Part shown: positions 7,884 to 14,523 of the stretch, in pieces
How the letters are laid out: each line of letters starts with the position of its first letter
Position numbering within the stretch: position 1 is the first letter of the stretch
Assembly (NCBI GenBank): GCA_934667425.1
Contig: CAKULV010000053.1
Location: forward strand, 1 to 19,119
DNA: 19,119 bases
From: an uncultured Kiritimatiellota bacterium
Lineage (GTDB): Bacteria > Verrucomicrobiota > Kiritimatiellia > RFP12 > UBA1067
Direction: 5' to 3'
Notes under the pieces: model-generated
Database searches by the model: none
Seen by the model: only the letters and a program-made list of their open reading frames with translations
Told to the model about the DNA's origin: nothing
Program-made: the position numbers and the translations under genes

Positions 7884-8741
7884 CTATCTGTACACGACGT
7901 TGGCGTAGCCTTCCCGCTGCACCCCACGGGCATACCGAACGGCGGCATTCCCGAAAAGCATCGCGTAGAACGGATTCGTGCGCCTGATGCCGATGGTATT
8001 CTCCAGTATCTCCGGGACTTCCCTCTGCACAAGCGAGAGAAAGCCGCACCAGCAGGTGGCGATTCCGTTCGCGTTCGCAATGAGCTCGAAATTCGAGCAG
8101 GCGATCGTCGCATCCTCGCGCGGCGTAGTCACGCTTGGGGCCGACTCGTCCGAAGACACTATCAGCATTCCCGGAGCGTTGCGGAAAAACACGTCTTCCC
8201 CGCCCCTGCGCAGCTTTATCGCCGCTATCGCGAGCCATCGCGGCAGCAGCTTCGTGCCGTCGCGATGCCGCTCTATCACGTGTATGAATTCCCTGCGGAA
8301 GCGATCCATCGACTCGCGGTCAGGCATGCACGTGAACGTAAGCGCACGGGCATTGCACCCGGTGGGCGTATTGCCCAAGACCCTGAGCACACGGTCAAGC
8401 ACGGTGCGGTCAACGTCCTCCGCCTTGAAGTTCCTTACGGAGCGGCGCGTCACCATCCAGTTCGCCACGGCATCCGCGCCCGGCAGCGCCAGGCCTTTCG
8501 TCGGCACAGAATCTTCCGGACGTTTCCCGTCAAGCGACACCGCACCTGCCGGACATATCGCCAGGCAGTGCTGGCAACGCATGCACCGCTCCGGCGACGC
8601 AAGCCTCGGCAGGCCGTCATCCCCTGTGCGCAACGCGCGAAACGAGCAGTCGCGCACACATGCGCCGCACTTGACACACCTGGAACCGTCAACCTCGAAC
8701 AAGTCAGCCATACGCCAATCGAAAATGTCACGATCCAGCAT
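7884..8741 (-). CDS. 2x[4Fe-4S] ferredoxin fused to nitroreductase
   Basis: 285 residues. The N-terminus has two Cys sets, C22/C25/C28/C32 and C53/C56/C59/C63, the latter ending CP, which suits a bacterial-type ferredoxin with two [4Fe-4S] clusters. A nitroreductase (FMN oxidoreductase) domain follows from about 95: TRRSVRNFK near the FMN phosphate, then NTPTGCNARALTF and NAPGMLIVSSD. Such fusions can pass electrons from the clusters to FMN; the substrate is unknown. The ATG at 8741 overlaps the end of iorB by 14 bases; an alternative ATG at 8711 would leave the ferredoxin intact. Neither has a clear Shine-Dalgarno site, so coupling to iorB is likely. It is the last gene of its operon. Confidence 0.8.
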   Translation of the reverse strand: MLDRDIFDWRMADLFEVDGSRCVKCGACVRDCSFRALRTGDDGLPRLASPERCMRCQHCLAICPAGAVSLDGKRPEDSVPTKGLALPGADAVANWMVTRRSVRNFKAEDVDRTVLDRVLRVLGNTPTGCNARALTFTCMPDRESMDRFRREFIHVIERHRDGTKLLPRWLAIAAIKLRRGGEDVFFRNAPGMLIVSSDESAPSVTTPREDATIACSNFELIANANGIATCWCGFLSLVQREVPEILENTIGIRRTNPFYAMLFGNAAVRYARGVQREGYANVVYR

Positions 8742-9324
8742 TCACGGCTTCGCGCCCAAGCGCAAAAGCCCGCTCGTTTATCTCAAGGAGCTTCGCCTTC
8801 GGCCCGGTAAACGTCTCGGCCATCGCCTTGAGCCAAAGCTCCTCCGCAAAGGGGGTGAGGGCCGACACCGCGCCGGCAAGCACCATGTTGGCGGTGCGCT
8901 CGTTGCCCACCTTGGCCGCTATGCCGGGAGCATCCACGAATACCGCATCCGGCAACGCCGCCTTGAGGGACCCGGAAAGATCCTGAAGCTCGGGCTGCTG
9001 CCCGGAAGATACCGTGACCGGGGTCAGGTACACGTCGTTGACGACGGCGCGCCCGCCCTTCTTGAGCTGCGGCGCACAGCGCAGGGCCTCAAGCCTGTCA
9101 AACGCGACAAGCAGGTCGCTCTCCCCATTTGGGATTATCGGGGAGAACACCTTCTTTCCGAAGCGGACGCTCGAAGCGACGGAGCCGCCACGCTGCGCCA
9201 TGCCGTGAATCTCGGACTTCTTTACGTCAAGCCCGGCGAGAGCCGCCACGCGACCAAGCAGATTGGCGGTCAACAGGATGCCCTGCCCGCCAACGCCAAC
9301 CAATGAAACGTTGAATGTATCCAT
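8728..9324 (-). CDS. iorB: indolepyruvate ferredoxin oxidoreductase, beta subunit
   Basis: 198 residues, the normal length of IorB. It has the family's nucleotide-site-like start VSLVGVGGQGILLTANLL (7-24) and SEIHGMAQRGGSVASSVRFG (37-56), then ESDLLVAFDRLEALR. With IorA it makes an enzyme that oxidises aryl 2-oxo acids from aromatic amino acids to aryl-acyl-CoA and reduces ferredoxin. IorA, which carries thiamine diphosphate and the Fe-S clusters, is not in this window; iorA and iorB are commonly adjacent. AGGA stands close before the ATG. The gene is 31 bases after the Nfu gene and overlaps the ferredoxin-nitroreductase gene. A stand-alone 2-oxoacid oxidoreductase gamma-type subunit of another substrate class is possible. 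Confidence 0.8.
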   Translation of the reverse strand: MDTFNVSLVGVGGQGILLTANLLGRVAALAGLDVKKSEIHGMAQRGGSVASSVRFGKKVFSPIIPNGESDLLVAFDRLEALRCAPQLKKGGRAVVNDVYLTPVTVSSGQQPELQDLSGSLKAALPDAVFVDAPGIAAKVGNERTANMVLAGAVSALTPFAEELWLKAMAETFTGPKAKLLEINERAFALGREAVNAGS

Positions 9325-9355
9325 AATTCCTACCCTGCCAGCGTATTCGGGCGAA

Positions 9356-9583
9356 TCAATCCGCAGCCCGCTCCACGGTCAATTCAGGATCAAGCTCCTT
9401 GAGCTTGGCCTCTATGCCCTGCTTCAGGGTCATCATGGCATATGGGCAGCTGCCGCAATGCCCGGTGAGCTTCAGCGTCACCACCTTGCCATCCATCTTC
9501 ACGAACTCCAGATCGCCGCCATCCTGCTGTAGCATCGGACGAAGCGCATCAAGCATCGCCTTCACCTGTTCTTCAAGTGTCAT
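9356..9583 (-). CDS. NifU C-terminal-domain (Nfu-type) Fe-S scaffold
   Basis: 75 residues, a single Nfu domain and complete at that size. The GGDLEFVKMDG strand (22-32) and GHCGSC (41-46) carry the Cys43-x-x-Cys46 pair that binds a bridging Fe-S cluster. Nfu proteins hold and deliver [4Fe-4S] clusters. Placement next to iorB and an eight-cysteine ferredoxin suggests it serves them, which is inference. Its AAAGGAG ribosome site lies inside the last codons of the preceding gene, and only one base separates the two, so translation is probably coupled. Confidence 0.85.
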   Translation of the reverse strand: MTLEEQVKAMLDALRPMLQQDGGDLEFVKMDGKVVTLKLTGHCGSCPYAMMTLKQGIEAKLKELDPELTVERAAD

Positions 9584-9584
9584 T

Positions 9585-10409
9585 TCATTCTCCTTTAACG
9601 TGTAGATCCTTCAAATCCCTGTCCTCAAATACGCTTGCATAGTCGGTCACCTCTCCGGGACCGGCCTCGCCACTGGCGCTCCCGTCGTCGCAATCCAGCA
9701 AATCCTCGTAGAATGAAGCCCTTGCGGCGTCAATGTAAGGTACGATGAACAACGGCAGGATGTTGCCGCACAAAGGCACCCACGACACGACCATCATCAG
9801 CAGGATCCAGCCAAGCAGGCTGAGGTTCAGGACGAAATACCGCCACCTGTTGCCCTTCATCAGGCGGCACGACTCCGCAATGCAGCGATTGGCCCCCCAA
9901 TCCGGATGGTCAACCGCCACAAAATCCGCCATGGCATACGAAAGGCTCTTCACAACGCCCGGAACGAAGAAAAGCAACGACCACAGCGACAGGTAGGTCA
10001 TCTTCACCATTGCGAGCCATCCCATCCTCCAGCCATGGCCCCACCCCGAAAAGGCGTGACCGACAGTAAGCCCCCTACGCATGGCGGCAATCGCCATGGC
10101 CGCCTGCCCCCAGGCAACAAAACCTATGGGATATATCACCAAAAGCGAGAATATCAGTACAGAGCCAAGCAGCGGCAACATCACCTCGGGATCAAGGAAA
10201 AGACCAATTTCAGGCTGGCCACCCGGCTGAAGGAACGGCATGATGCCTGATGCAGCGACACCGACGGACAAAAGCCCCGTCAGCGGAACAATCGCGAACG
10301 AAAACACAAGCGCCAGCAGGAAGTACGCTACGGCATAGCGAAGATACTGCCCGGCAAAAAGCGCCGCCCTCGCCCTTGACTTGATTTCTCTGCATCCACT
10401 ACCTGACAT
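9585..10409 (-). CDS. DUF975-family integral membrane protein
   Basis: 274 residues. It begins with a basic stretch (REIKSRARAALFAGQYLRYAV) typical of DUF975, followed by about five or six hydrophobic segments, for example AYFLLALVFSFAIVPLTGLL, LLGSVLIFSLLVIYPIGFVA, SLWSLLFFVPGVVKSLSYAM and LLGWILLMMVVSW. A 40-residue acidic soluble tail ends the protein. The ATG at 10409 was chosen because a strong -10 box ends 10 bases upstream; the 72 extra codons upstream lie in repeated intergenic DNA and look non-coding. It is the first gene of the Nfu-iorB-nitroreductase run. The family's function is unknown. Confidence 0.75.
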   Translation of the reverse strand: MSGSGCREIKSRARAALFAGQYLRYAVAYFLLALVFSFAIVPLTGLLSVGVAASGIMPFLQPGGQPEIGLFLDPEVMLPLLGSVLIFSLLVIYPIGFVAWGQAAMAIAAMRRGLTVGHAFSGWGHGWRMGWLAMVKMTYLSLWSLLFFVPGVVKSLSYAMADFVAVDHPDWGANRCIAESCRLMKGNRWRYFVLNLSLLGWILLMMVVSWVPLCGNILPLFIVPYIDAARASFYEDLLDCDDGSASGEAGPGEVTDYASVFEDRDLKDLHVKGE

Positions 10410-10418
10410 AATGGCCGT

Positions 10419-10427
10419 ATTATACCA
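10419..10427 (-). promoter_or_regulatory. extended -10 promoter of the DUF975 operon, nearly leaderless
   Basis: On the minus strand TGGTATAAT occupies 10427-10419, an extended -10. No good -35 is seen at 17 bases. The ATG at 10409 sits exactly as far from the -10 as in dxs, and the 17-base block ATAATACGGCCATTATG differs at one base from that of dxs. Confidence 0.65.
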
Positions 10428-10450
10428 CAACCCGACATCAATCCGACAGC

Positions 10451-10612
10451 GGCAATGGGCGTTTGCGACGCGCAGTCCACCAACCCATTGCCATTTGCGA
10501 CAGGCGGGAGGGTCGCACTTGTTGCGACCATTGCCTATGCATGGTGGACTCGGACGCAATGAATTGCATCCCTCCCGTGTGGTGCCCGGCGGCTGGGGAG
10601 AACCACCCTCCC
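10451..10612. repeat. structured intergenic region rich in inverted repeats
   Basis: Between clc and the DUF975 gene. Pairs seen: GGCAATGGG (10451-10459) with CCCATTGCC (10484-10492); AGTCCACC (10474-10481) with GGTGGACT (10543-10550); CGGGAGGG (10505-10512) with CCCTCCCG (10570-10577); a hairpin GGTCGCA/TGCGACC with loop cttgt (10511-10529); CATTGC (10530-10535) with GCAATG (10556-10561); and GGGAG/CTCCC (10596-10612). Some pairs exclude each other. It could be a MITE-like element, an untranslated structured RNA or a terminator region. No open reading frame is convincing in it. Confidence 0.45.
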
Positions 10613-10642
10613 ACAAATCAAACAATGCCTAAATCCACAAAT

Positions 10643-10669
10643 GCAATCGCAAATCGCAAATCGTAAATT
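10643..10669. repeat. short tandem of the heptamer GCAAATC
   Basis: GCAATC, GCAAATC, GCAAATC and GTAAATT follow one another just downstream of the clc stop codon. The array is AT-richer than its surroundings. No function can be assigned. Confidence 0.4.
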
Positions 10670-10679
10670 TAAAAGGGTG

Positions 10680-12032
10680 TCATGTGTACACGGGAGAGGA
10701 CTCCCGATCATGCACCTGGCTCCGATAGAGCGACCATCCGTTGTTCAACCAGAACGCTATGCCGCAAACCCACATCGTAGGGAGAAGCAGCTCATGGTTG
10801 CCGGATATCTCCGCAACCATCACTATCGCCGTGAGCGGACACCTCACCGCCGCCGCGACAAAACCTGCCATCCCTACAAGCGCGAACGCGGCCGGATGGA
10901 TGCCCATGCTGCTTGGCAGGACCATCTCAAACGCAATGCCGACCGCCGCGCCGAGCGATCCGCCGCAGACAAGCGCAGGGGCGAACACGCCGCCGGATCC
11001 GCCGGATCCCACGGTGCACGCCGTCGCGATGACCTTGAGGAAGAAGAAAAGCAGAAAGCCGTGCAAAGGCCAGTGGCGCGTGACCGTCTCGGAAAGCACC
11101 GCCGAATCAGGCGTGGAGAACAGGTGAGAGATCACGCCGTACCCCGGCCCCATGATGTCTGGCATGGCAAACCCGATCACGCCGGTCGCGAGTCCACCGA
11201 TCGCCACCTTCAGCCACGACGGCATGTCCATGCGGGTGAAGAACGCCTCCGTCCCCCTGAAGAAACTGATGTAGAAACGGGCGCCTAGCGCCACCACCAA
11301 TGCGAGCGCAATGTACGGAAACAGCCGCATCCCGTTCTCGAAAGAGTAGCTTGGCATCTCAAAAAGAGGATCCCATCCCAGGAAGCAGGCAAAAACCGTA
11401 TAGGACACCGCGCTTGCGACGAAGGACGGCAGCAGCACATCGTATTCCATGTCGCTCGAAGAATAGAATATCTCGGCCGCAAAAAGAGCCCCCGCAAGCG
11501 GGGCGCGGAAGAGAGCCCCGATCCCGGCGGCAAGGCCCGCCGCCATCAGGATGCGCCGGGCGCGTCCATCCAGGCGAAGCATTGCCGACAGGAACGACCC
11601 GCAGGCTGCCCCGACGAGCGTGATGGGGCCCTCGTAGCCCGCAGACCCGCCGCTCGCTACGGTCAGCACGGACGCCACGGACTTTACGGGCACGACTGCG
11701 GGCGGTACCACGCCATCGCCGTGATGGTACGCATATACCGCCGAATCCGTCCCGCGCGCATGGCGCAGCGACGCGAACCGTTTGATGAGCAGGGAACCCG
11801 CGACGGCTCCGGCGGCAGGGAGGAACAGCAGCGCCCAGCGATGAGATTCCGCAAGGCGAGCCACGCCAAAGAAGGCGTCGCCGAACTCTATCATGCGCTC
11901 AAACGCGACGGTCGTCAATCCGACGATCGCGCCAAGCAGCGCCGCCCTTCCGAAATACCGCCCCGTGCGGATTGTCATCCCGTTGCCGGAAAGGAAGAAC
12001 TTCCAGGAGCTTATGGAGAGCCTTCGGAACAT
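10680..12032 (-). CDS. CLC-family chloride channel or transporter
   Basis: 450 residues with many hydrophobic helices, covering the CLC membrane core and ending without CBS domains. The gating-glutamate motif is SGGSAGYEGP (127-136) with Glu134 present, but Tyr133 replaces the usual Arg of GREGP. GSGGSGGVFAP (342-352) gives the GxFxP chloride-site motif. The first motif GSGIP is replaced by RGTDSAV (93-99). In LFAAEIF (184-190) Ile188 sits where the E. coli exchanger has its internal proton Glu, so proton coupling may be altered; this alignment was made by eye. It moves chloride or a similar anion across the inner membrane. The ATG comes two bases after the argH stop with no clear ribosome site, which suggests coupling; ATG at 11978 is an alternative. 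Confidence 0.85.
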   Translation of the reverse strand: MFRRLSISSWKFFLSGNGMTIRTGRYFGRAALLGAIVGLTTVAFERMIEFGDAFFGVARLAESHRWALLFLPAAGAVAGSLLIKRFASLRHARGTDSAVYAYHHGDGVVPPAVVPVKSVASVLTVASGGSAGYEGPITLVGAACGSFLSAMLRLDGRARRILMAAGLAAGIGALFRAPLAGALFAAEIFYSSSDMEYDVLLPSFVASAVSYTVFACFLGWDPLFEMPSYSFENGMRLFPYIALALVVALGARFYISFFRGTEAFFTRMDMPSWLKVAIGGLATGVIGFAMPDIMGPGYGVISHLFSTPDSAVLSETVTRHWPLHGFLLFFFLKVIATACTVGSGGSGGVFAPALVCGGSLGAAVGIAFEMVLPSSMGIHPAAFALVGMAGFVAAAVRCPLTAIVMVAEISGNHELLLPTMWVCGIAFWLNNGWSLYRSQVHDRESSPVYT

Positions 12033-12034
12033 GT

Positions 12035-13405
12035 TCAGCCGAGCAGAGCCGATATCTTCGCGTCAAATGCGCGCCTGCGCTTCGCGACGTCGCGCTTCAG
12101 CGCGGAGACGCGCTGCGCGTACATGCGCCAGTCGAGGCCGTTTGTCGCGCCGAGATGGCGTTTCGCAAGCACCGCGCTGTCGGCATCTTCCGTCTCAAGC
12201 CGCTCAAGGTGGTCGCGCACGTCATGGTACGCCTCCCTCCACGGAACGCCCGCCGCGACCTGCCGAAGCGCGGCATCCGTCGCGAACACGCCGGGGATGA
12301 ACCCTGCACGGAGCTTCGCCTCGTCCACGGAAACGCCGTCTACGACCTTCGCGAGGATGCGCAGCGTAGTCCTCGCGATCGAGATCCCCTTCATGTAAAG
12401 CCCCTTGGAATCCTGAAGGTCGCGGTTGTACCCTCCCGGCATCGCATGGAGCTGCGTCAGCGCGGCCGTCTGGAGCCCTACTACGATCGCGGCCTTTGAG
12501 CGCACAAGCTCAAGCACGTCAGGATTGTACTTCTGCGGCATGATGGACGAGCCTGTGCAGTATTCACGCGGCAGCCTGAAGTACGCGAACTCCGGCATCG
12601 AGAATATGATGAGATCCTCTGCAAGGCGCGAGAGCGCCACCATCAGCTGCGCCAAGGCGGAAAGGAGCGCGGCCTCGTCCTCGCCACGCGCCATCGAGGC
12701 GCCGAAGACATTGTGCAGGGGACGGGCGAATCCGAGAAGTCCGCTCGTGAGCTTGCGGTCGAGCGGGAGCGGCACCCCGTATCCGGCGGCGCTGCCGAGC
12801 GGACACAGATCGTTGATGCCATATGCTGCCTCAAGGTTCACCACCTGGTCTAGAACCATCTCCGCGTGTCCGCTCGCCCACACGCCGACCGAGCTCGGCA
12901 TGGCTGGCTGGAGATGCGTACGCCCGACAAGCGGCAGGAGCGAATGCCGCTTGCCGAATGCAAGGAGGGACGAGGCGAGCGCCGCCACCTCTCCTTCGGT
13001 CGCAAGCAGCTGATCCTTGATGTGGAGGCGCACGTCAACCGCCACCTGGTCGTTGCGGCTGCGTCCGGTATGGATCTTCTTGCCGAGGTCGCCAAGCGTC
13101 TCGGTGAGCCTGCGCTCCACGGCCATGTGGACATCCTGGTCGGACTCGCGTATCTCGAACTTGCCCGTGCGGAACTCGTCCACGACGGCCGCGAGCTCGC
13201 GACGCACCTTCGCGGCCTCTGCCGGGGTCACGATCGGCGGCGTCCCCTTTGGGAGCCTCATCCGCGAAAGCATGGTCACGTGCGCGGCGGTGCCTGCGGC
13301 ATCCCATTTCACGAGCTCCCGGTCAAGCACCGGGTCTTCGCCCACGGTATAGTCCAGAATGTCCGGATCAACGCTCCCCGTTATGGTCTTTTCTACGTTT
13401 TTCAT
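12035..13405 (-). CDS. argH: argininosuccinate lyase
   Basis: 456 residues, the usual length. It belongs to the fumarase/aspartase superfamily and cleaves argininosuccinate to arginine and fumarate, the last step of arginine synthesis, in the cytosol. Motifs: TGRSRNDQ (113-120), THLQPAMPSS (163-172) with the catalytic His164, and the mobile signature loop GSSIMPQKYNPD (285-296) with its serines. Tyr293 replaces the common Lys of MPQKKNP and still fits the family pattern. The ATG at 13405 has GGAGGG 6 bases upstream; a longer frame upstream overlaps the preceding gene and is not needed. The start lies 38 bases inside the 3' end of that gene. No argG is in the window. Confidence 0.92.
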   Translation of the reverse strand: MKNVEKTITGSVDPDILDYTVGEDPVLDRELVKWDAAGTAAHVTMLSRMRLPKGTPPIVTPAEAAKVRRELAAVVDEFRTGKFEIRESDQDVHMAVERRLTETLGDLGKKIHTGRSRNDQVAVDVRLHIKDQLLATEGEVAALASSLLAFGKRHSLLPLVGRTHLQPAMPSSVGVWASGHAEMVLDQVVNLEAAYGINDLCPLGSAAGYGVPLPLDRKLTSGLLGFARPLHNVFGASMARGEDEAALLSALAQLMVALSRLAEDLIIFSMPEFAYFRLPREYCTGSSIMPQKYNPDVLELVRSKAAIVVGLQTAALTQLHAMPGGYNRDLQDSKGLYMKGISIARTTLRILAKVVDGVSVDEAKLRAGFIPGVFATDAALRQVAAGVPWREAYHDVRDHLERLETEDADSAVLAKRHLGATNGLDWRMYAQRVSALKRDVAKRRRAFDAKISALLG

Positions 13406-14489
13406 ATATGCCCTCCAATCTTCCGTCTGCATCGTTAAGAAGCCCGACAAGCTTTTCCCCGTCTTCACCGGCGGCAAGCGAAAGCAGGAACCTTATGTAG
13501 GCCTTCGAGACATCCTGCATCTCATCGCCACGCCCAAGTGAATAGATCGGAAGCTCGCGAGTCTTGAGGAACGCGGCCGCGCGAAGCAGCAGGTTGGTGC
13601 CGTTCTCGGCAATGGCATCCCGGAACGAACACGCAAAGCCGCCCCTTGCCAACTTGACGCCGAACACCGGCGAGTAGAGGAACAGCCGCGAGGAAAAGAA
13701 ATCGAGTTCCCACTTCCCGCACGCACCCGGCTCAAGCACGGATCTGGCGAGACGGGCGAGGCGCTCGTCCGAAACGCGGTCCTGCGCCATCGGCTCCCTT
13801 TCACCGGTCAGAAGCTCCGCAAGCCTACGTCCGTCCCATTTCTCCTTCCTGAGTCGCCCAAGGAGCTTCTTCTCCATTATCCATCCGGCCATGTACCCGG
13901 GAAGGGCGGCCGCCCGGTCCTTGCCGACACGCATGTCAGTGCACAATGCGGGGAAGAACGGCAGCCGGGCCTCGCTCCACAGGCGCAGAACCAGCCTTTC
14001 GTCCTCACGGCGCGTCGCATCGTCCTCGCAGCGGATGACGCCCTGCACCAGCCAGTCGGGCATATCCGGGCCCAGAAAGGATTTCGCTATCCCGAATCGA
14101 AGCTCGTCGAGATCAGAGTAGCCTGGACTCGGCAGGAATATCTTGAACACCCTCGAACCGCTCTTCCTGACCTCTTCCCGAACTATCACCCGCGTGTCGT
14201 TCGTGCGCCCGTCCATGGCATAGATCACCAGCCCCGGCTCGGCGACGCGCTCGCGCCTGACGTCGAATGCCTTGGACAGGGAATCGATGGTTTTGCCGGC
14301 AAACGCAAGTATTGGCAAGCGGAACCCAACCTCGTCCCGTGGGTTGTCGTTCGCCACAACCCTGATGAATCCATCCGAGCTCGTCGCGGATCTCGGGGCG
14401 GCAGAGAAGTCCGCGATGGCCGACACTGCGGCCAACGCGATCGCCATGACTGCCATGACAAACTTGATTGGGGGAGCCTCTATAGCCAA
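13368..14489 (-). CDS. exported protein of unknown function, possibly an inactive peptidase-MA-like fold
   Basis: I do not recognise this protein. Up to 373 residues. A signal peptide is visible (AVMAIALAAVSAIA, cleaved near 26). Starts possible in frame are TTG at 14489 and ATG at 14456; neither has a Shine-Dalgarno site, and the TTG gives the signal a Lys. Residues 130-150 (LRFGIAKSF..., PDWLVQG) have the shape of gluzincin peptidases of the MA-like type, in which an HExxH helix is followed by a P-x-W-L-x-E-G turn. Here HExxH is replaced by FGIAK and the Glu by Gln, so if related it is catalytically dead. The resemblance was judged by eye. It lies 34 bases after lysC, and argH starts inside its end. 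Confidence 0.7.
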   Translation of the reverse strand: MAIEAPPIKFVMAVMAIALAAVSAIADFSAAPRSATSSDGFIRVVANDNPRDEVGFRLPILAFAGKTIDSLSKAFDVRRERVAEPGLVIYAMDGRTNDTRVIVREEVRKSGSRVFKIFLPSPGYSDLDELRFGIAKSFLGPDMPDWLVQGVIRCEDDATRREDERLVLRLWSEARLPFFPALCTDMRVGKDRAAALPGYMAGWIMEKKLLGRLRKEKWDGRRLAELLTGEREPMAQDRVSDERLARLARSVLEPGACGKWELDFFSSRLFLYSPVFGVKLARGGFACSFRDAIAENGTNLLLRAAAFLKTRELPIYSLGRGDEMQDVSKAYIRFLLSLAAGEDGEKLVGLLNDADGRLEGIYEKRRKDHNGER

Positions 14490-14523
14490 AATGAACGTTG
14501 CTTATGCCAGAAGGAACCGTGGA

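Noticed and set aside
7978..9306. 442-codon plus-strand frame opposite the nitroreductase and iorB genes
   Set aside because: No domain is visible, and it crosses the two real minus-strand genes and their junction.
10410..10625. N-terminal extension of the DUF975 protein by 72 codons
   Set aside because: The extension runs through the intergenic inverted repeats and the -10 box and has no membrane-protein character.
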